A stretch of DNA of 64,000 nucleotides from Symbiodinium kawagutii (GCA_009767595.1 VSDK01018580.1:124001-188000), one strand, 5' to 3'; counted from the first letter of the stretch, positions 44,575 to 56,685 are shown. Notes: generated from the sequence alone by a model not told the origin. Numbers and translations: made by a program.

Positions 44575-45610
44575 CCAGAAATTTCCAGCATGTCTGCCAG
44601 CTGAAAGTTGAGTACAGCTTCAATACATAGACATCAGCTACGGCTCTGCTTGTCAAAGCTGTCATGCGAAGTCCTTGTCAACGTACTTGATGTGCTTGAT
44701 GTGCTTGACGTGGCAGTACTGGCAATCAAGCACAACGCTTGGAATGGTTCAAACAGACGTCCAACAACCATGAACTCAAGATAAATCAACATAGCATGTT
44801 GTCAATGTAAGTGCCCGGACGCTTGCTATTTAAGGAGAGTACGTGAAATGAATTCATGCCGCACTTTATACGAAGACCGCAAATTGGCTGGTGACCAAAC
44901 TGGTAAACCAACTTCGAAGAAAATCACTCCCCCCAACAGAAGCACTCTTTCAAACGTAAAGAACATTCAGGTTGACTGAACTGCCGCACCTATCTAAATT
45001 CAACAAATCGGTGCACGGTCAAGATTGTGAATCTATTTCCCAGAAATTTCCAGCATATCTGCCAGCTGAAAGTTGAATACAGCTTCAATACATAGACATC
45101 AACTACGGCTCTGCTTGTCAAAGCTGTCATGCGAAGTCCTTGTCAACGTACTTGATGTGCTTGATGTGCTTGACGTGGCAGTACTGGCAACCAAGCACAA
45201 CGCTTGGACTGGTTCACACAAACGTCCAACAACCATGAACTCAAGATAAATCACCCTAGCGTGTTGTCAATGTAAGTGCTCAGACACTTGCTATTTAAGG
45301 AGAGTACATGAAATGAATCCATGCCGCACTTCATATGAAGACCGCAAATTGGCTGGTGACCGAACTGACAAACCAACTTCGAAGAAAATCACTCCCCCCA
45401 AAAGAAGCACTCTTTCAAACGTATAGAACATTTGGGTTGACTGAGCTGCCGCACTTATCTAAATTCAACAAATCGGTGCACCGTCAAGATTATGAATCTA
45501 TTTTCCGCAAATTTCCAGCATATCTGCCAGCTGAAAGTTGAATACAGCTTCAATACATAGACATCAACTACGGCTCTGCTTGTCAAAGCTGTCATGCGAA
45601 GTCCTTGTCG
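44575..45610. repeat. 465 bp tandem duplication (two full units and a partial third)
   Basis: The word ATTTCCAGCAT starts at 44581, 45045 and 45511, a period of 464-466 bp. The copies are nearly identical, with small differences. The third unit breaks off near 45600, where its sequence merges into that flanking the propeller-repeat exon on the minus strand. Confidence 0.92.
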
Positions 45611-45689
45611 ACACAGTGGACGTGCTTGACGTGGCAGTTGTGGTTATGGCCTGGCTGCCAGGCAACTGACCGCGCATGAAACGCATGAA

Positions 45690-45807
45690 GGATGGAAGCT
45701 GCCTGGTGGATGATGAAAATATCTTCTTGGCCATCAGGGTTAGTGTGGCTCTCATCCAGGTCACCTTCGGTGTAGCCGGCCACGATGACTTGGCCAGCTG
45801 AGTCCAC
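45690..45807 (-). CDS. SBBP-type propeller-repeat exon, partial (repeat G)
   Basis: Begins after CAG at 45808 with VDSAGQVIVAGYTEGDL, then a short insertion and EDIFII. This is the first half of an SBBP repeat (VDxxGxxxVAGxT...DxF). The second half (KxDxxGxxxW) is not visible in frame. The sequence instead runs into the third unit of the 465 bp array, so the exon may be truncated by that duplication, or completed by another exon. Confidence 0.65.
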
Positions 45808-46079
45808 CTGGATAGTGCGGTGCGTGCTAGCCATAAACTGTCCACTGCAAAGAGTCTGCACAAGCAAGTTACAACATTGCAGCTGGTCCAACAGCTATAT
45901 AGGTGGACATGGTAGACCAAACCAGCGACCCAAAAACCATCAAAACACAATGGAACGCACCGGTCATGGCTAAGGCAAAAAAGTCAGAACCAAAAGTTTG
46001 AATCCAATTGTGATTAAATGATTCAACGCTGAGGCCTCCAAATGTGATCAAATGATTGTTCAAAACTAGACTTTTGGAT

Positions 46080-46900
46080 GGACCGCGCTAGGTCAAAAGT
46101 ATGGTTTTCTAGGTTTCCAAACCAGACTTCCGCATGGAACACGGTATGTCAGACCCCAAAATTCACTATGCAGAAAACAGTGCTCCATCCAGGGCGAGAT
46201 GGGGGGCGAGATCAAAAGATGTTGTGGAAAGTTCGTGCCCGTTCCTCCAGCAAAAAGTATCATGTAAATTTTGTCCTGCAATTGCCTCCGGTTTGTTTCT
46301 TACTGGTTCGCTAGCCTTGTCACCATGGTTGAAAAACAAACATGGCCTGAAATGAATCCCATGTGCTTGCTTCTCTCAATACTGTACCTTCTAAGGAGCA
46401 AACCCAGAATTCTTCTGGGAGATGTTGGGAGCACCGGGCAGCAAAACACATAATATAACAAACTGAAACAATCTACAACAGTCAAGCGAGTGACACATGA
46501 GACACGAAACACAATGGAACTGCGGCGCGGTTATAGCAATAAACAAGTTATCTGCTCCCCACATGAACTCCTATATGAGAAAAGTGTATTACATGAAAAT
46601 AAAGATGTTTTGGTAACCATCCAAAATGCTTCTGAACGCAAACGGTAACGACTTCTCCTGTATGGGTTCCCCCAACGAAATGAAATGAACAGTTGTAAGC
46701 GGTAACGACTTCGTCATCTACCTGTAAATCGTGAGTGGGAAAGCACGTCGAAAGGGGAAACAATAAGGCATGTTGCTCCCCTTGCGTGATCACCAAGGGC
46801 TCAGCTGACCGTTTGGGCTGTCAGTGGAAACGCCGGTTGATAACCATTGGTATAGCCTTCATTAGTCTCGACAAAACTTGGCTAATTAATCCCTTGGTGC
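46080..46900. other. No supported gene
   Basis: Short ORFs only; nothing recognised on either strand. Confidence 0.35.
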
Positions 46901-47190
46901 TTGCATGCAGCTGACAGCAAGCTTCTCAATCAGGACACAGGGCAGTATTTGGCTCACCATGGCATGGAAGAGAAACTGCTCCATGGGTTGATTTTCACAG
47001 TGAGTCATGTGGCTGATGACCATGTGTTGGTGAGGAGTGCTGGGGGCAAAACAATCGCTTTCAAGTTTAGTTTGAGCCTTTCTTCGCCCTTTATCCATGA
47101 GCGGATGTCGACCTGGATTCTCTGAACAAAGCTATGACAACCAGTGCACCCATTCGACTTCTGGGTGGACAACTCTGTAAATAGCACAAC

Positions 47191-47640
47191 ATGGTGGATC
47201 ACAGCTGCCTCATGTGTTGGTTCAGGGACGGTTCTTCAGGGGACCTCAGCTACAAGCTGTTGAACTTTTCTGTGGAGATATGGGGGGTTGGACTACTGAG
47301 TTTGATTGGGTCCAACAGCATTGCCCAGCGCTTACCCTCCATTACGGCGGCGCATGGATATTATGCTAAGATGGTGCAAATGTGGAACCTAAATCATCCT
47401 GATTCAGGTTCTGAAGCGATGTTCCGGGATGCGTCGACTACAAGGTCATGGCGCCAAATTGCCACTAGCAACATTGACATCCTTTCCATTTCCTCTCCGT
47501 GCCGGAATTCTCATGGCCGGATTGCGTGACAATTGGAGTTCTCCCAAAAGTTTCATCTTGGCTTTCACCGTATGCATGGATTCAAAATGCAATTGAGAAT
47601 GTTGCTACATTGTGCACTATCGCAGCTGTACGATGTATGG
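47191..47640 (+). pseudogene. Decayed cytosine-5 methyltransferase-like fragment
   Basis: The plus frame reads LPSITAAHGYYAKMVQMWNL, NHPDSGSEAMF, SWRQIATSNIDILSISSPC. The D-I-L-S-I-S-S-P-C block resembles motif IV of C5 methyltransferases. The sequence after it is out of frame by one base: the next frame supplies PEFSWPD, giving a PCxxFS-like motif. The other motifs are not clear, so this is a tentative relic of a different branch from the methyltransferase at 56.7-57.7 kb. It lies in an intron of the propeller gene, on the opposite strand. Confidence 0.4.
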
Positions 47641-47859
47641 GATTTTCGCGAATGCGTAGCACGGGTTCTCGGTTCATACTGGGGGTCGGGGGGTGGAGGC
47701 GTGTTCGCTGGACGCCGCATCTGTGTTCGCAACCGTTCGCAACCGTTCGCAGCCGTCCGCGCGAGGGCCCTAAAGCTCCTGCCATTGGGGAAACCATTTC
47801 CTGCCATTGGGGAAACCGTTTGGAGGTGGTCAGTCTTCGTGGTTTTCCTTGACATCCAA

Positions 47860-48080
47860 CATCTTTTCGCGTGACAGGCGTGGCATTTGTCACTTTTCAA
47901 CATGTGCCATGACGTGTCGAAAGCCGACCTTGCGCGGCACGCGCAATAGATTGCGCACACCCTTCACTGGCGTGATTGCATTCTCGTGGCAGGCGCAGCA
48001 CTTTGGACATCCCAGCTTTCATGTTTCGTGCCAAGCGCAATACTTTGTTCGCGTCGATGCTGTCATTGTCCGCAAAACCC
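47860..48080 (-). repeat. Dispersed KCHACHAKR-type sequence
   Basis: The minus strand encodes KCHACHAKR and, further upstream, MSKVLRLPRE, separated by stops and frame changes. From memory, similar strings recur in predicted proteins of Symbiodiniaceae and look like dispersed repeats; this supports the lineage guess but was not checked. Confidence 0.35.
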
Positions 48081-48879
48081 ACTGGCACGGATGCATCAGG
48101 TGTTTGCCAAGCCCCTCTGTTTGAAGCACCCGAGCTCGTCCTCTAGCTGAAACAATTCCAAAAAAAACATGCCTGTGGCTACTGGGAGGCTAACAGGCAC
48201 ATGTAGCCTGGGCTTCAAAAGATGCGCAGCAGAACAGCACATAGACAAAATCAAAATACTTCCTTTCTGAGGGTTTGATCAAAAGAAAACTCTACCAACC
48301 AAGAACATAAAAAAAAGGAAAAAAACACCCAAAAATTGTGAAGATAGAACGGGACTTAGGACGGGCTTCACGCGGCCCCAAGATAAGTCATTTGTAAGTA
48401 AGTAATTTGAAGATCCATAAGTTGCCATGAGCCTCTAGGGTTCGCGGCAGGTATCTTCCAACGCACGTTCCCACGTGACACCAGAAGCAAATCACGATAA
48501 CACAGCGGCTGCCACAGCGCGCCATCAAGCAACGCCACCGTTATCAAATCTCAGTGTGACAGCGTGATTCACAAATTCGTAATGCGAAAGTAGCAGTAAC
48601 AAATCCCAATGGCACAACGTGCTTCAGATGTTATCCGCTTTCAAAAAAGTACAAACATGTTGGACATGTCTGCTCCATTCGTGAACGAATGTCCGCCCGG
48701 TCGACCAAACAAGGAGATGAAGACCATTTCCAACAGGGAGTTGTCACATGAAGCGGCAACCCTATTCGTGCACGTTGGACAACGTATTGGCTATGTATAA
48801 GCCTATACGAATCTACGAGCGGGCCCGGCTTTGCTGATAACAATGACAATGACATAATGTCACCGCAATCCTACTGGCG

Positions 48880-49440
48880 CATCAGCAAGCGGCAGCAAGG
48901 AAGAACCGCGACAAGGAACAGCAGCCGCAAAGGAACAGCAGCAAGCAAGGGCAGCAAGGAACATCAGCAGCACGGAACAACCGCAGCAAGGAGGAACCAC
49001 AGCACATAAGAACAGGAGCAAAGAGGAACAGCAGCAAAGAAGAGCAGCAGCAAGGAGGAACATCAGCAAATACGAACAGCAGCAAGGAGGAACAGCAGCA
49101 GCAGCAGCAAGAATCAGCAAGGAACAAAAAAGAAAAGAAAGGAACAACAAGGAAAAGAAGCAACAGCAGCAATCGGCAGCCAGCAACCGCAACAGCCAAC
49201 AGCGAGCAGCAGCTGGCAGCATCATCAGCAGCAGCTGGCAACATCATCATCAGCAGCAGCAGAAATGAACAGCAGCAGCAGCTGCAAGGAGCAGCAGCAG
49301 AAAGGAAGAACACCAGCAAGGAAGAACGGCAGCAATGAAGAAAGGCAGCAAGGAAAACCAGCAGTGAGGTGGAACAGCAGCAAGGAGGCACAACAGCAGC
49401 AACACCAAACTGATCAACATCACTGAATCAACAGCAAACA
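48880..49440. repeat. CAGCAAGGAACA low-complexity array
   Basis: Irregular units of AGCAGCAAGGAACAGCAG over about 550 bp. On the minus strand it reads as Leu/Cys/Phe-rich ORFs, which I treat as artefacts of the repeat. Confidence 0.9.
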
Positions 49441-50125
49441 GCACCAGAATGGTGTCAAGGCTTGTTCACAGCACGTGCCTACCAATAGTTTATTAATCAT
49501 ATCATTGAATCTGCCAGAAACGTTGCGCGCATGCATGATTTTGTAACGCTGTCTTGGATCCCGACTAAACCATAAACCATGAAAAACCACTGCCAACCCC
49601 TGCGTGCACGCAGGAGTGATACGACTTCTGGCGGCATGATAGGACTTACCCTCGGCGCTAGAAGCCAAATCAAAGTTAAAGTGCCTCCAACAGTTTCTCC
49701 ACACGTGGGTCTTGCACCTTGACTCGCTAGCCTAGTTCTTGAAACCTCAGGTGCGCCACATGTCCGCAATGTTGTCCTCGCTTTCCCATCCCAACTGCCT
49801 GCTCTCTCTGCATGCCACACTACGGTCATTACACGCCGCATGAGAAGAGATCTACAAGTTTGCCAGCAAGGAGAAGGACAAACAATGGGGAAAGCAGGAT
49901 GCTTTGATGTCATGTTTTTGGGAACCTGCAAGATCGTGGACAGGCAAGTCTTGCGGGGCATGACATGTTCTCAAGGCCAAGTGCATCTTGAGTGCCTGAG
50001 AATAATTTCTTACTCCAGAAAGAGGAGCAAACACAAAAATGGGCCGTTTTTGGCGCAAAACGGCTAGAATTCACTGAATGATAGGTTTGAGCTGCTCATC
50101 TTGCAGCGCTCCCAAGGCTGCCCAC

Positions 50126-50290
50126 CTCGATGGCATATGCATAATCATCGCTGGACGAGCCCAACTGCTCGGTCCACTGGAGGGCGCCGGCGGTGTCAAA
50201 CTTCGAAATGAAGATGTCGAAGCCGCCGGCGCTTGCTCCGCCCAAAGACCCCTCGGTGTGGCCGGCGACATAGATGTCACCCCCGTGCAC
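50126..50290 (-). CDS. SBBP propeller-repeat exon (repeat F)
   Basis: A 165 nt exon, phase 0 at both ends: CCAG|GTGCAC in, ATCGAG|GTGGGC out. It encodes VHGGDIYVAGHTEGSLGG, then GGFDIFISKFDTAGALQW and DDYAYAIE, one complete SBBP repeat. Such repeats form blades of beta-propellers, usually in secreted or surface proteins; the role here is unknown. Confidence 0.85.
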
Positions 50291-51091
50291 CTGGCGCTTG
50301 ATGGGCAAGTTTACTTCATAGCTAAAATTCGCCAATAAAGCTGGGTTGGGAGACTGGTTACGGATGAACTTGGGTCGTGCTCTGGAACCGCACCGTGCAG
50401 GCCACGATTGTGCAAATCTTCTCATGCATCATGTACAGTAAGTGTTGAAGGAGACCGGATTTGAACAAACCCATAATCTTTGTCAGGGCTCCATTCTATA
50501 GTAATCTATCTTAGAGTGTTGGGTATTTGAAGAAACACAGGATCTTTATTCTTCAAGAAACACTGATAAACGATCATAAGCCACTAAAAACATCTCTATC
50601 TAAAAAACATCCCATTTGCACTGATGTAGTACCTTGGGGGGCATGATTTTCTGGAGGATCCAGCACAACAAAATACAGATTTTACCTTGAGAATCAAAGA
50701 CCAACAAAGTTTAACCAAGGGGCCAGTCGTCTAAAGAACGGGAAAAGAAAAAACATGCACAAACCAACGCATACCTCCAAAAAATGCTGCAAAAATGTCA
50801 AACAAACGTGAACAACTACAACAAAGGTTTCGGACATCTTTGCACAACAAAACCTCCCCTGGCAATCTTTGCACAACAAGACCTCCCCCTTGCATGCAAT
50901 ATTGGCAAACTTTCTCTCTCATTAGAAGGATTGGCCACCCTGCCTTCTAGGGCTGCCATGAGTAAATCCAAGATGTTTGGTCTTATATTTCCGCCACAAC
51001 TCTTCATGAACGTCCACGGTAGATCAACACCGCTCGCAATCGCTCACGCACGAGATTTGGAACACGGGCCCGAAAACGCAGCCCCCTTGGC

Positions 51092-51271
51092 CTTGATCCC
51101 AGGCCCATAGACATAATCTCTCGATCCGGTTCCGTGCAGAAGTGACCAGAGGAGGTTGCCGCTGGTGTCGAGCTTCATCAGCAACATATCGGCGTTCCCA
51201 CTTGTGGCTTCCCCGTTGAAGCTGGTGCTCCAGGTGAAACCAGCGAGGTAAATGTTGCCATCAACATCCGC
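51092..51271 (-). CDS. SBBP propeller-repeat exon (repeat E)
   Basis: A 180 nt phase 0-0 exon. Starts AAG|GCGGAT and encodes ADVDGNIYLAGFTWSTS, NADMLLMKLDTSGNLLW and ends YGPGIK at a GC donor (ATCAAG|GCCAAG). It is a little longer than its neighbours because of an insertion after the first strand. Confidence 0.85.
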
Positions 51272-51839
51272 CTTCACTTGATTGCTGTGCTGGGCGAGTT
51301 CACAGCACAGGTACCGGACTAAGGGCTGAGATGCGTTTGCATTCCCATCAATAATGACCATACGTTACTTGAAAATTGGCATGATGTTCCTGGAGCACAG
51401 GCATTAGCTTCATTCATCGATCCAAAAGTTTGTAATTACACGAAGTGCACGGACTACTCACGCGCGAACCCTGTTGGGGCAGCAGGCATAGATTGGACAA
51501 AAGGGTGCTTTGTGTGGCAAGCACAATAGTTTCAGCACATCGTTCAATTTCATGTGCAGGCTTATCGTGGCCATCTCAGCACTTTCTCGTTTTGCACACA
51601 ACTGCGCAGGGGGTCGAAACTTTCGACAACGGCATCGGTCATTTTTCCACGCGCTGTCTGTGAGTGAGATAAGGCCATGATCGACAAGCGCAATGAAGGC
51701 GCATGGGCGGCGTCTATCTCTCTGCATGTGTACACTATCTAACTTGGATTCTAGAAACTATTCCTTTCACACGTGCTCTGATATTTTTGCTTCCTCCCCT
51801 CACATATAGATTCTGATCCTAATTCTGACTCATCTAGGT

Positions 51840-52920
51840 CTTTCAAGATGGGCGACAAGCATAGATTCACAAGAAGAACCAATCAGAAAGCACAAGACTC
51901 AAGAGGCCAAAAAAAAGGGAACATGTCATGTGAAGACAGAGGCTGCAGGAATCTAACAGAAGGTACAAGTCAAACAGCAAGAAAGGAACCACATGTTGGG
52001 GCAGGGTGAAAGCATAAAACCCGAAGAGGAACCAAACGTGTACAGAAGGCACAAGTGAGGCGAGAATGCAAAAGTCACATGTGAACATGGGCAAGCTGCA
52101 AGCGCTAAACACCAAACAAAAGGCTAAGGTGAAGCAATAATGGACCCGACATGCAAAAATAAAAACGGGAGGGGGGGGGGCAAGCACAACCCCCAACCAA
52201 AAAGAAGGCGCAAGTGAGGCGACAATGACCGACCCCTAATATGAATATATAGAGAATGGGGACAAACATAAAGCCGCAAGATGCCACAAGAAGAACCAAA
52301 CTGAATTTGCCAGTGACGCGACCATGAATGGAACATGTCAAGATAAAGATTGGGAACGACCACGAAGCACACAAAAAAAGAGAAGCTACGTGACGCGACC
52401 ATGAACCGCCCACATGGAAAAATCAAGACTGGAGACAACCTTTAACCCCAGAGAGAACAAACCTAAAAGCACAACACGCGACAATGAACGGAACATGCGA
52501 AGATACAAGGGGAACCAAACAAAAGGTAAAAGTGCGGCGGCCATGAATGAACAAAATGTGAAGATTGAGCAGGGTTACAAACACCCCCACCACCCGCATG
52601 TGAAAAGACAGAACGTTCAAGTCAGGAGACAATGACCGACCCTTACCTATGTGAAGACGGAGAAGGGGGAACCATAAAGTCCCGAAATGAATCAAGAGAA
52701 GGTACAAGGATGAACTAACCACATGCGAAGATAGAGAACGGAGACAAACGTGAAACCGCAACAAGAAGAAGAAGAAGAAGAAGAAGAAAAGAAAACATAG
52801 GTACAAGTGAGCTGACACAGAACAAGCCATGGGAGAAAGTAAGCGTTGGGGGATAGGGGTAGAACGTCTGATCCATGACAGTCTGCTGACGCACTTAGGT
52901 GTGCAGAGCTCTGGGACACT
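51840..52920. other. Repeat-like region with GGAACCAAACA...ACATGTGAA words
   Basis: AAGCACAA(G/A)..., GACACGACCATGAA and AAGGTACAAGTGAG(G/C)CG words recur at irregular intervals of about 100 bp, and a GAA run lies at 52765-52790. Minus ORFs here are Phe/Ser/Leu-rich and reflect composition. I see no gene. Confidence 0.5.
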
Positions 52921-53283
52921 TGGAAGATGAAAAGGAGAAGGAAAGGGAAAGGGAAAATAAGTATTTGATAGTACCTGACAAAAAATTAGAAACCCTCACC
53001 TAACAAATAGGGAAAATTATTTCCGGGTCCATGACGCCCTCAACAGTGCTCCAGCTGCTTTTCGCCAGGGCAGCATGGACAAACTGAAGGTCATAAGCCA
53101 AGCAGCTGATGTTTGATTCGCAATGTCCCCTACAAGCCACTAGGTCACTAGGACTTCTATTCCCTCAGCTTCGGATCAATCTGGAAAATTCCTTCTATGA
53201 CCTTTCATGGGACGTCTGGACATCAGCCCCGCCAAATGATGCGTGGACTCCGAACCGGGACCCCAAAGCGTAGCTCCCCGCGC

Positions 53284-53454
53284 CTCGATACCGTGTGCTG
53301 TGTCATAGTTTGTTCCGCCGAAGAGTTTTTCCCACATCAGATTCCGATCCGCGTCGAACTTCACCACAAAAAGGTCATGCCATCCAAAAGAACTCTGGGC
53401 GTCCAAATCGCTAAGAGTGTGTCCAGCAACGATGAGGTCGCCATGCGAGTCCAA
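53284..53454 (-). CDS. SBBP propeller-repeat exon (repeat D)
   Basis: A 171 nt phase 0-0 exon encoding LDSHGDLIVAGHTLSDLDA, WHDLFVVKFDADRNLMWEKL and ending DTAHGIE at a GC donor (ATCGAG|GCGCGG). The acceptor is CCAG|TTG, the only one in this set not followed by G. Confidence 0.85.
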
Positions 53455-53869
53455 CTGGCATGGGTTCCAGGCTGAGAAGGACTGAGACACGTTAGTTTTT
53501 TCCATACGTCCTATTCGCAAAACTCAGGCGTGGTCCGCGTGACACTGGCATGAATTCGATATCAAATTTGCACTCACAACTGAACAGAATAGGCCAGCAC
53601 AGGAATATCAGGAATGCGCAAATTAGCCAACCACTACAGCATTTTTATCTGCATTAAAAAAAACCAAGATTGCAGGACCCATGAAGCTCCAACAAATACC
53701 AACAACCAAGACTGCAAATCTACAGCATCTGCACATCTGCATCTGTGACAAGATGTTGGAAAAGGGTTGGATCCTGACTAGTATTTGGTGCATTTGGGGG
53801 TGTTCTGGGATCGGTTTCCGCAATGGCAGCGCTGCTCGAGATGATGTTGGAACACTGTTGTAGTACCTT

Positions 53870-54175
53870 GTCGTACTTTCTAGTGCGTCGTAGTAGGTAA
53901 CACTTTGTAGTACGTGGTAGTACCTTGTCGTACCTTGCAGTTCATTGTAGTACGATATCGTGCTGGCACGGTTTTGCGCCAGCACATTTTTGTTGTGGTG
54001 CGTTCTTGTTTGGCCCGTTTTTTCTTGGTACGTTATTGCGCGGTACGTTTTTGATTGGTACGGTTTTGTATGGTACGTTCTTCACGTTTTTGTTTGATAC
54101 GTTTTTGTGGGTTAGGTTTTTGTTCGGTGCGTTTTTGTGGGCTACGTTTTTGTTCGGTACGTTTAGTCGTTGTGT
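53870..54175. repeat. GTACGTTTTTG and TAGTACCTTG minisatellites
   Basis: Two adjoining simple arrays: GTAGTACCTTGTCGTAC units (53870-53950) and GGTACGTTTTTGTTCGGTAC-like units (54000-54170). Confidence 0.8.
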
Positions 54176-54497
54176 TGGTGATTTCGTTGTAGCAAGACAT
54201 TTTGCGGTCATGATTTTGCCACGCTGCATCCTAAAGGCGCAAATTCTTTCCCTATAGGCTTTTATTAGCTTGGAACTTCCGCCCCAGCCTCGTGCGGGTA
54301 CTACTTGTATACATATAAAGTCTACACAGCTAAGTGTAGGATCATATCTACCAAACATAGTTTGAAAAAAACATTGGATCTATAGATTATGAAAGATTTT
54401 GTATTCAGTAGGTTCAATTGTAGTTGTTGGAACACGTAATGTCATATTCAAATATTTACAAAAAAAACTATATATATATATATATAAATATTAAAAA

Positions 54498-54777
54498 ACA
54501 AGCAAGCTCCTTTTATTTCACTCTGCAGCTAGCTTCTTAAAATGGGAAATGGGAAACACAAACAAAAAGCAAGTGGATTGACGGATGTCGAGCCAAACCT
54601 CTGACATCATTGTCTTTGAGTGATCTTTGTTTCCCAACATAAGAGAGAAAATGGGCCAAACCCTCATCTCACTTAGTTAAGGGAAACGTTTCCTTTAAGG
54701 AGATGTCTTTGACATTCACTTCCTTTGTTTCTTGGGCTTCTTTTGGCCCTTTTTGAGCTTTTTCTGGCCCTTTCCAA
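54498..54777. repeat. 280 bp direct repeat, left copy
   Basis: Nearly identical to 54881-55160 (offset 383 bp). Both copies begin AACAAGCAAGCTCC. They lie just beyond the 3' end of the DIRS-like element and could be part of its terminal structure or an independent duplication. Confidence 0.9.
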
Positions 54778-54880
54778 AAAAGAGGAGAAGAAGGGTGAGG
54801 AAGGGGGGGAAGAGCCAAACACTATGAGGAAACACAGGAGACACGCCAGTTATTTACCCCCGAGGTCGGTGTAGCAAATA

Positions 54881-55160
54881 ACAAGCAAGCTCCTTTTATT
54901 TCACTCCGCAACTAATTTCTTAAAATGGAAAATGGGAAACACAAACAAAAAGCAAGTGGATTGACGGATGTCGAGCCAAACCTCTGGCATCATTGTCTTT
55001 GAGTGATCTTTGTTTCCCAACATAAGAAAGAAAATGGGCCAAACCCTCATCTCACTTAGTTAAGGGAAACGTTTCCTTTAAGGAGATGTCTTTGACATTC
55101 ACGTCCTTTGTTTCTTGGGCTTCTTTTGGCCCTTTTTGGGCTTTTTCTGGCCCTTCCCAT
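54881..55160. repeat. 280 bp direct repeat, right copy
   Basis: Second copy; it ends about 120 bp before the truncated recombinase ORF of the retroelement. Confidence 0.9.
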
Positions 55161-55276
55161 GCCCCCCTGATCTGCCGGTAGGCGGCTCAAGTGTGGCAAA
55201 AGAGGGTTTATGGCGAAACTGGGAAAACACGTGTAAAAAGGATGCGAGAGAGGGTTGGGAGGGGGGGAGTCGAAGC

Positions 55277-56155
55277 TCAGCTAAGACCGCCAGCCCCTCG
55301 TTTATATAAATTCGAACTGTTTTGGGAGCCGTATTCAGTGCATTTTAAGGCTTTCAAATCATCATTGAAAAGTTGCCGCCAACGGCCAGCTGAGGTAGCC
55401 AGAGGAGCGCTAAGAGCAGATTTGGCCTTCCATTTCTGCAAAAAAGAAACTGCAATGTCATAGCCAATGACAGCAGATTCGGCAGCTCCTTGGCGCTTAC
55501 CACCTTTGGTCAACCCCAATGATATCAAGACACGCTGTTGTGAAGGATCTGCACAGATTTGATGACTTTTGAGGCCAATGATCTCGCCTGTGCGAAGCAC
55601 ACCGTAAAATCCTAGGAGCAAAGAAACGCCAAAAGTGACACGCTGGTGGAAAAACGCCCAGCCAGCAAGCGCGTGCAGCACATGAACCGGCAAAGGAAGT
55701 GCTCGGTTTGGAATTTCATTAATGCTCCAGGTTTTGAGTAAACGCCATGCTCCTGACAATTGGCCTCGAAGTTTAACATCTTTGTCCTGCAAACCTGCCA
55801 CTGTGTCACTTGCCAATGCACGCCCACAGCCGGAGCTCCAGAGGTGCTCCAGGAAATCACATACCAAGACATCCAGGTGTTCGCGATTGCGAGGCAAAGT
55901 CAAACTATTGTGGTTGAGAAATTGAAGGAACCTGTCCACTGCTGCAGTGTAACGGGCTTCGGTAGCCGGCTGTACGGTCAAGTCTTTGAGAGATCCTAAC
56001 TTCTGTCGCCGTTTGGCACGCTCTGCCATTGTCGACCCTTCCAAGAGCCGTTTACCCATTCCTAAATTTGGTGCGGACCCGCCGGCCCCAACGGCTGGGG
56101 GGGGCGGGGGGGGGGGNNNNNNNNNNAAAGTTGGGTGCGGCCCCGCCGGCCCCAA
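55277..56155 (-). pseudogene. Tyrosine recombinase, C-terminally truncated
   Basis: The ORF spans the N gap, so its first residues are unreliable. LTVQPATEARYTAAVDRFLQ starts a core-binding domain. FGVSLLLGFYGVLRTGEIIG has the first catalytic Arg, and LGLTKGGKRQG is the lysine hairpin. The downstream HxxR and Tyr boxes are absent: the protein ends SNLYKRGAGGLS at a stop. It therefore cannot be an active integrase as it stands. Confidence 0.7.
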
Positions 56156-56682
56156 CGGCTGGGCCTGTCGGCGGGATTATCTTTAGTGTGCACATACCCC
56201 CACTGGGCATGGCACGCACTCAACAATAACAGAGCGTTGATACGCGACAATGTGGATCTCAACTTTCGACTACTTGACCTTCCTCTTGACAAAACATGCA
56301 TACAGACAAGGGAATCTGTTAAGTGGAGGAACCGCTGGCGACACAGTCCTTGTCGCTCCACTCTCCAACGAACAGTTGTCAACACTGCTCGCAACTCCAA
56401 ACTGTTGATGTGTTCACTGCGAGACGACCAGCACCAACCTGAAACAATGCTCCACTTCCAGAGTTTGGAAGGAACCGCAGCCCGCAAGCGCTGATACTTG
56501 ACCATTTGCTGGGACGGGGTACTGAGGAGCACGTCTTCACCCTTCACAATCACCAAGTGAAACGACTTTTCAACCAAAGTTTGACTGCAGTCCGGTCTGC
56601 GCTCCCTAAGCGGGCGCAACGGAAGTCGCCACAAACGCGACTGCACCATAACCTGCCCACCAGGCTTGAACTGATCCATCAC
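56062..56682 (-). CDS. RNase H, C-terminal part, of DIRS-like element
   Basis: In frame with the methyltransferase ORF after one TAG. Residues 91-100 HINSLELRAV carry the catalytic Glu96, 121-124 LTDS the Asp123, and 166-175 TKDNPADRPS the last Asp. SRGRSSSRKL between them is typical of DIRS-type RNase H. The first catalytic Asp is missing from this part and is found before the methyltransferase. The end runs into GC-rich repeats and the N gap. Confidence 0.78.
   Translation of the reverse strand: MMDQFKPGGQVMVQSRLWRLPLRPLRERRPDCSQTLVEKSFHLVIVKGEDVLLSTPSQQMVKYQRLRAAVPSKLWKWSIVSGWCWSSRSEHINSLELRAVLTTVRWRVERQGLCRQRFLHLTDSLVCMHVLSRGRSSSRKLRSTLSRINALLLLSACHAQWGYVHTKDNPADRPSRWGRRGRTQLXXXXPPPRPPQPLGPAGPHQI
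56071..56162. repeat. GC-rich duplicated segment around assembly gap
   Basis: GCCGGCCCCAACGGCTGGG occurs on both sides of a poly-G run and the 10-base N gap (56117-56126). An unresolved tandem repeat, or a misjoined pair of reads, is likely. Confidence 0.8.
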
Positions 56683-56685
56683 CTG

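Noticed and set aside
47860-48080. CxxCH motif as a cytochrome c gene
   Set aside because: KCHACHAKR lies among stops and frame changes, with no cytochrome context; more likely a dispersed repeat.
48860-49391. Minus ORFs rich in Leu, Cys and Phe that look like membrane proteins
   Set aside because: They are the complement of a CAG/CAA-rich array; hydrophobicity is a compositional artefact.
51867-52438. Minus ORFs resembling multi-pass membrane proteins
   Set aside because: Several frames give similar Phe/Ser/Leu-rich reads over a repeat-like A-rich region, so no frame is favoured.
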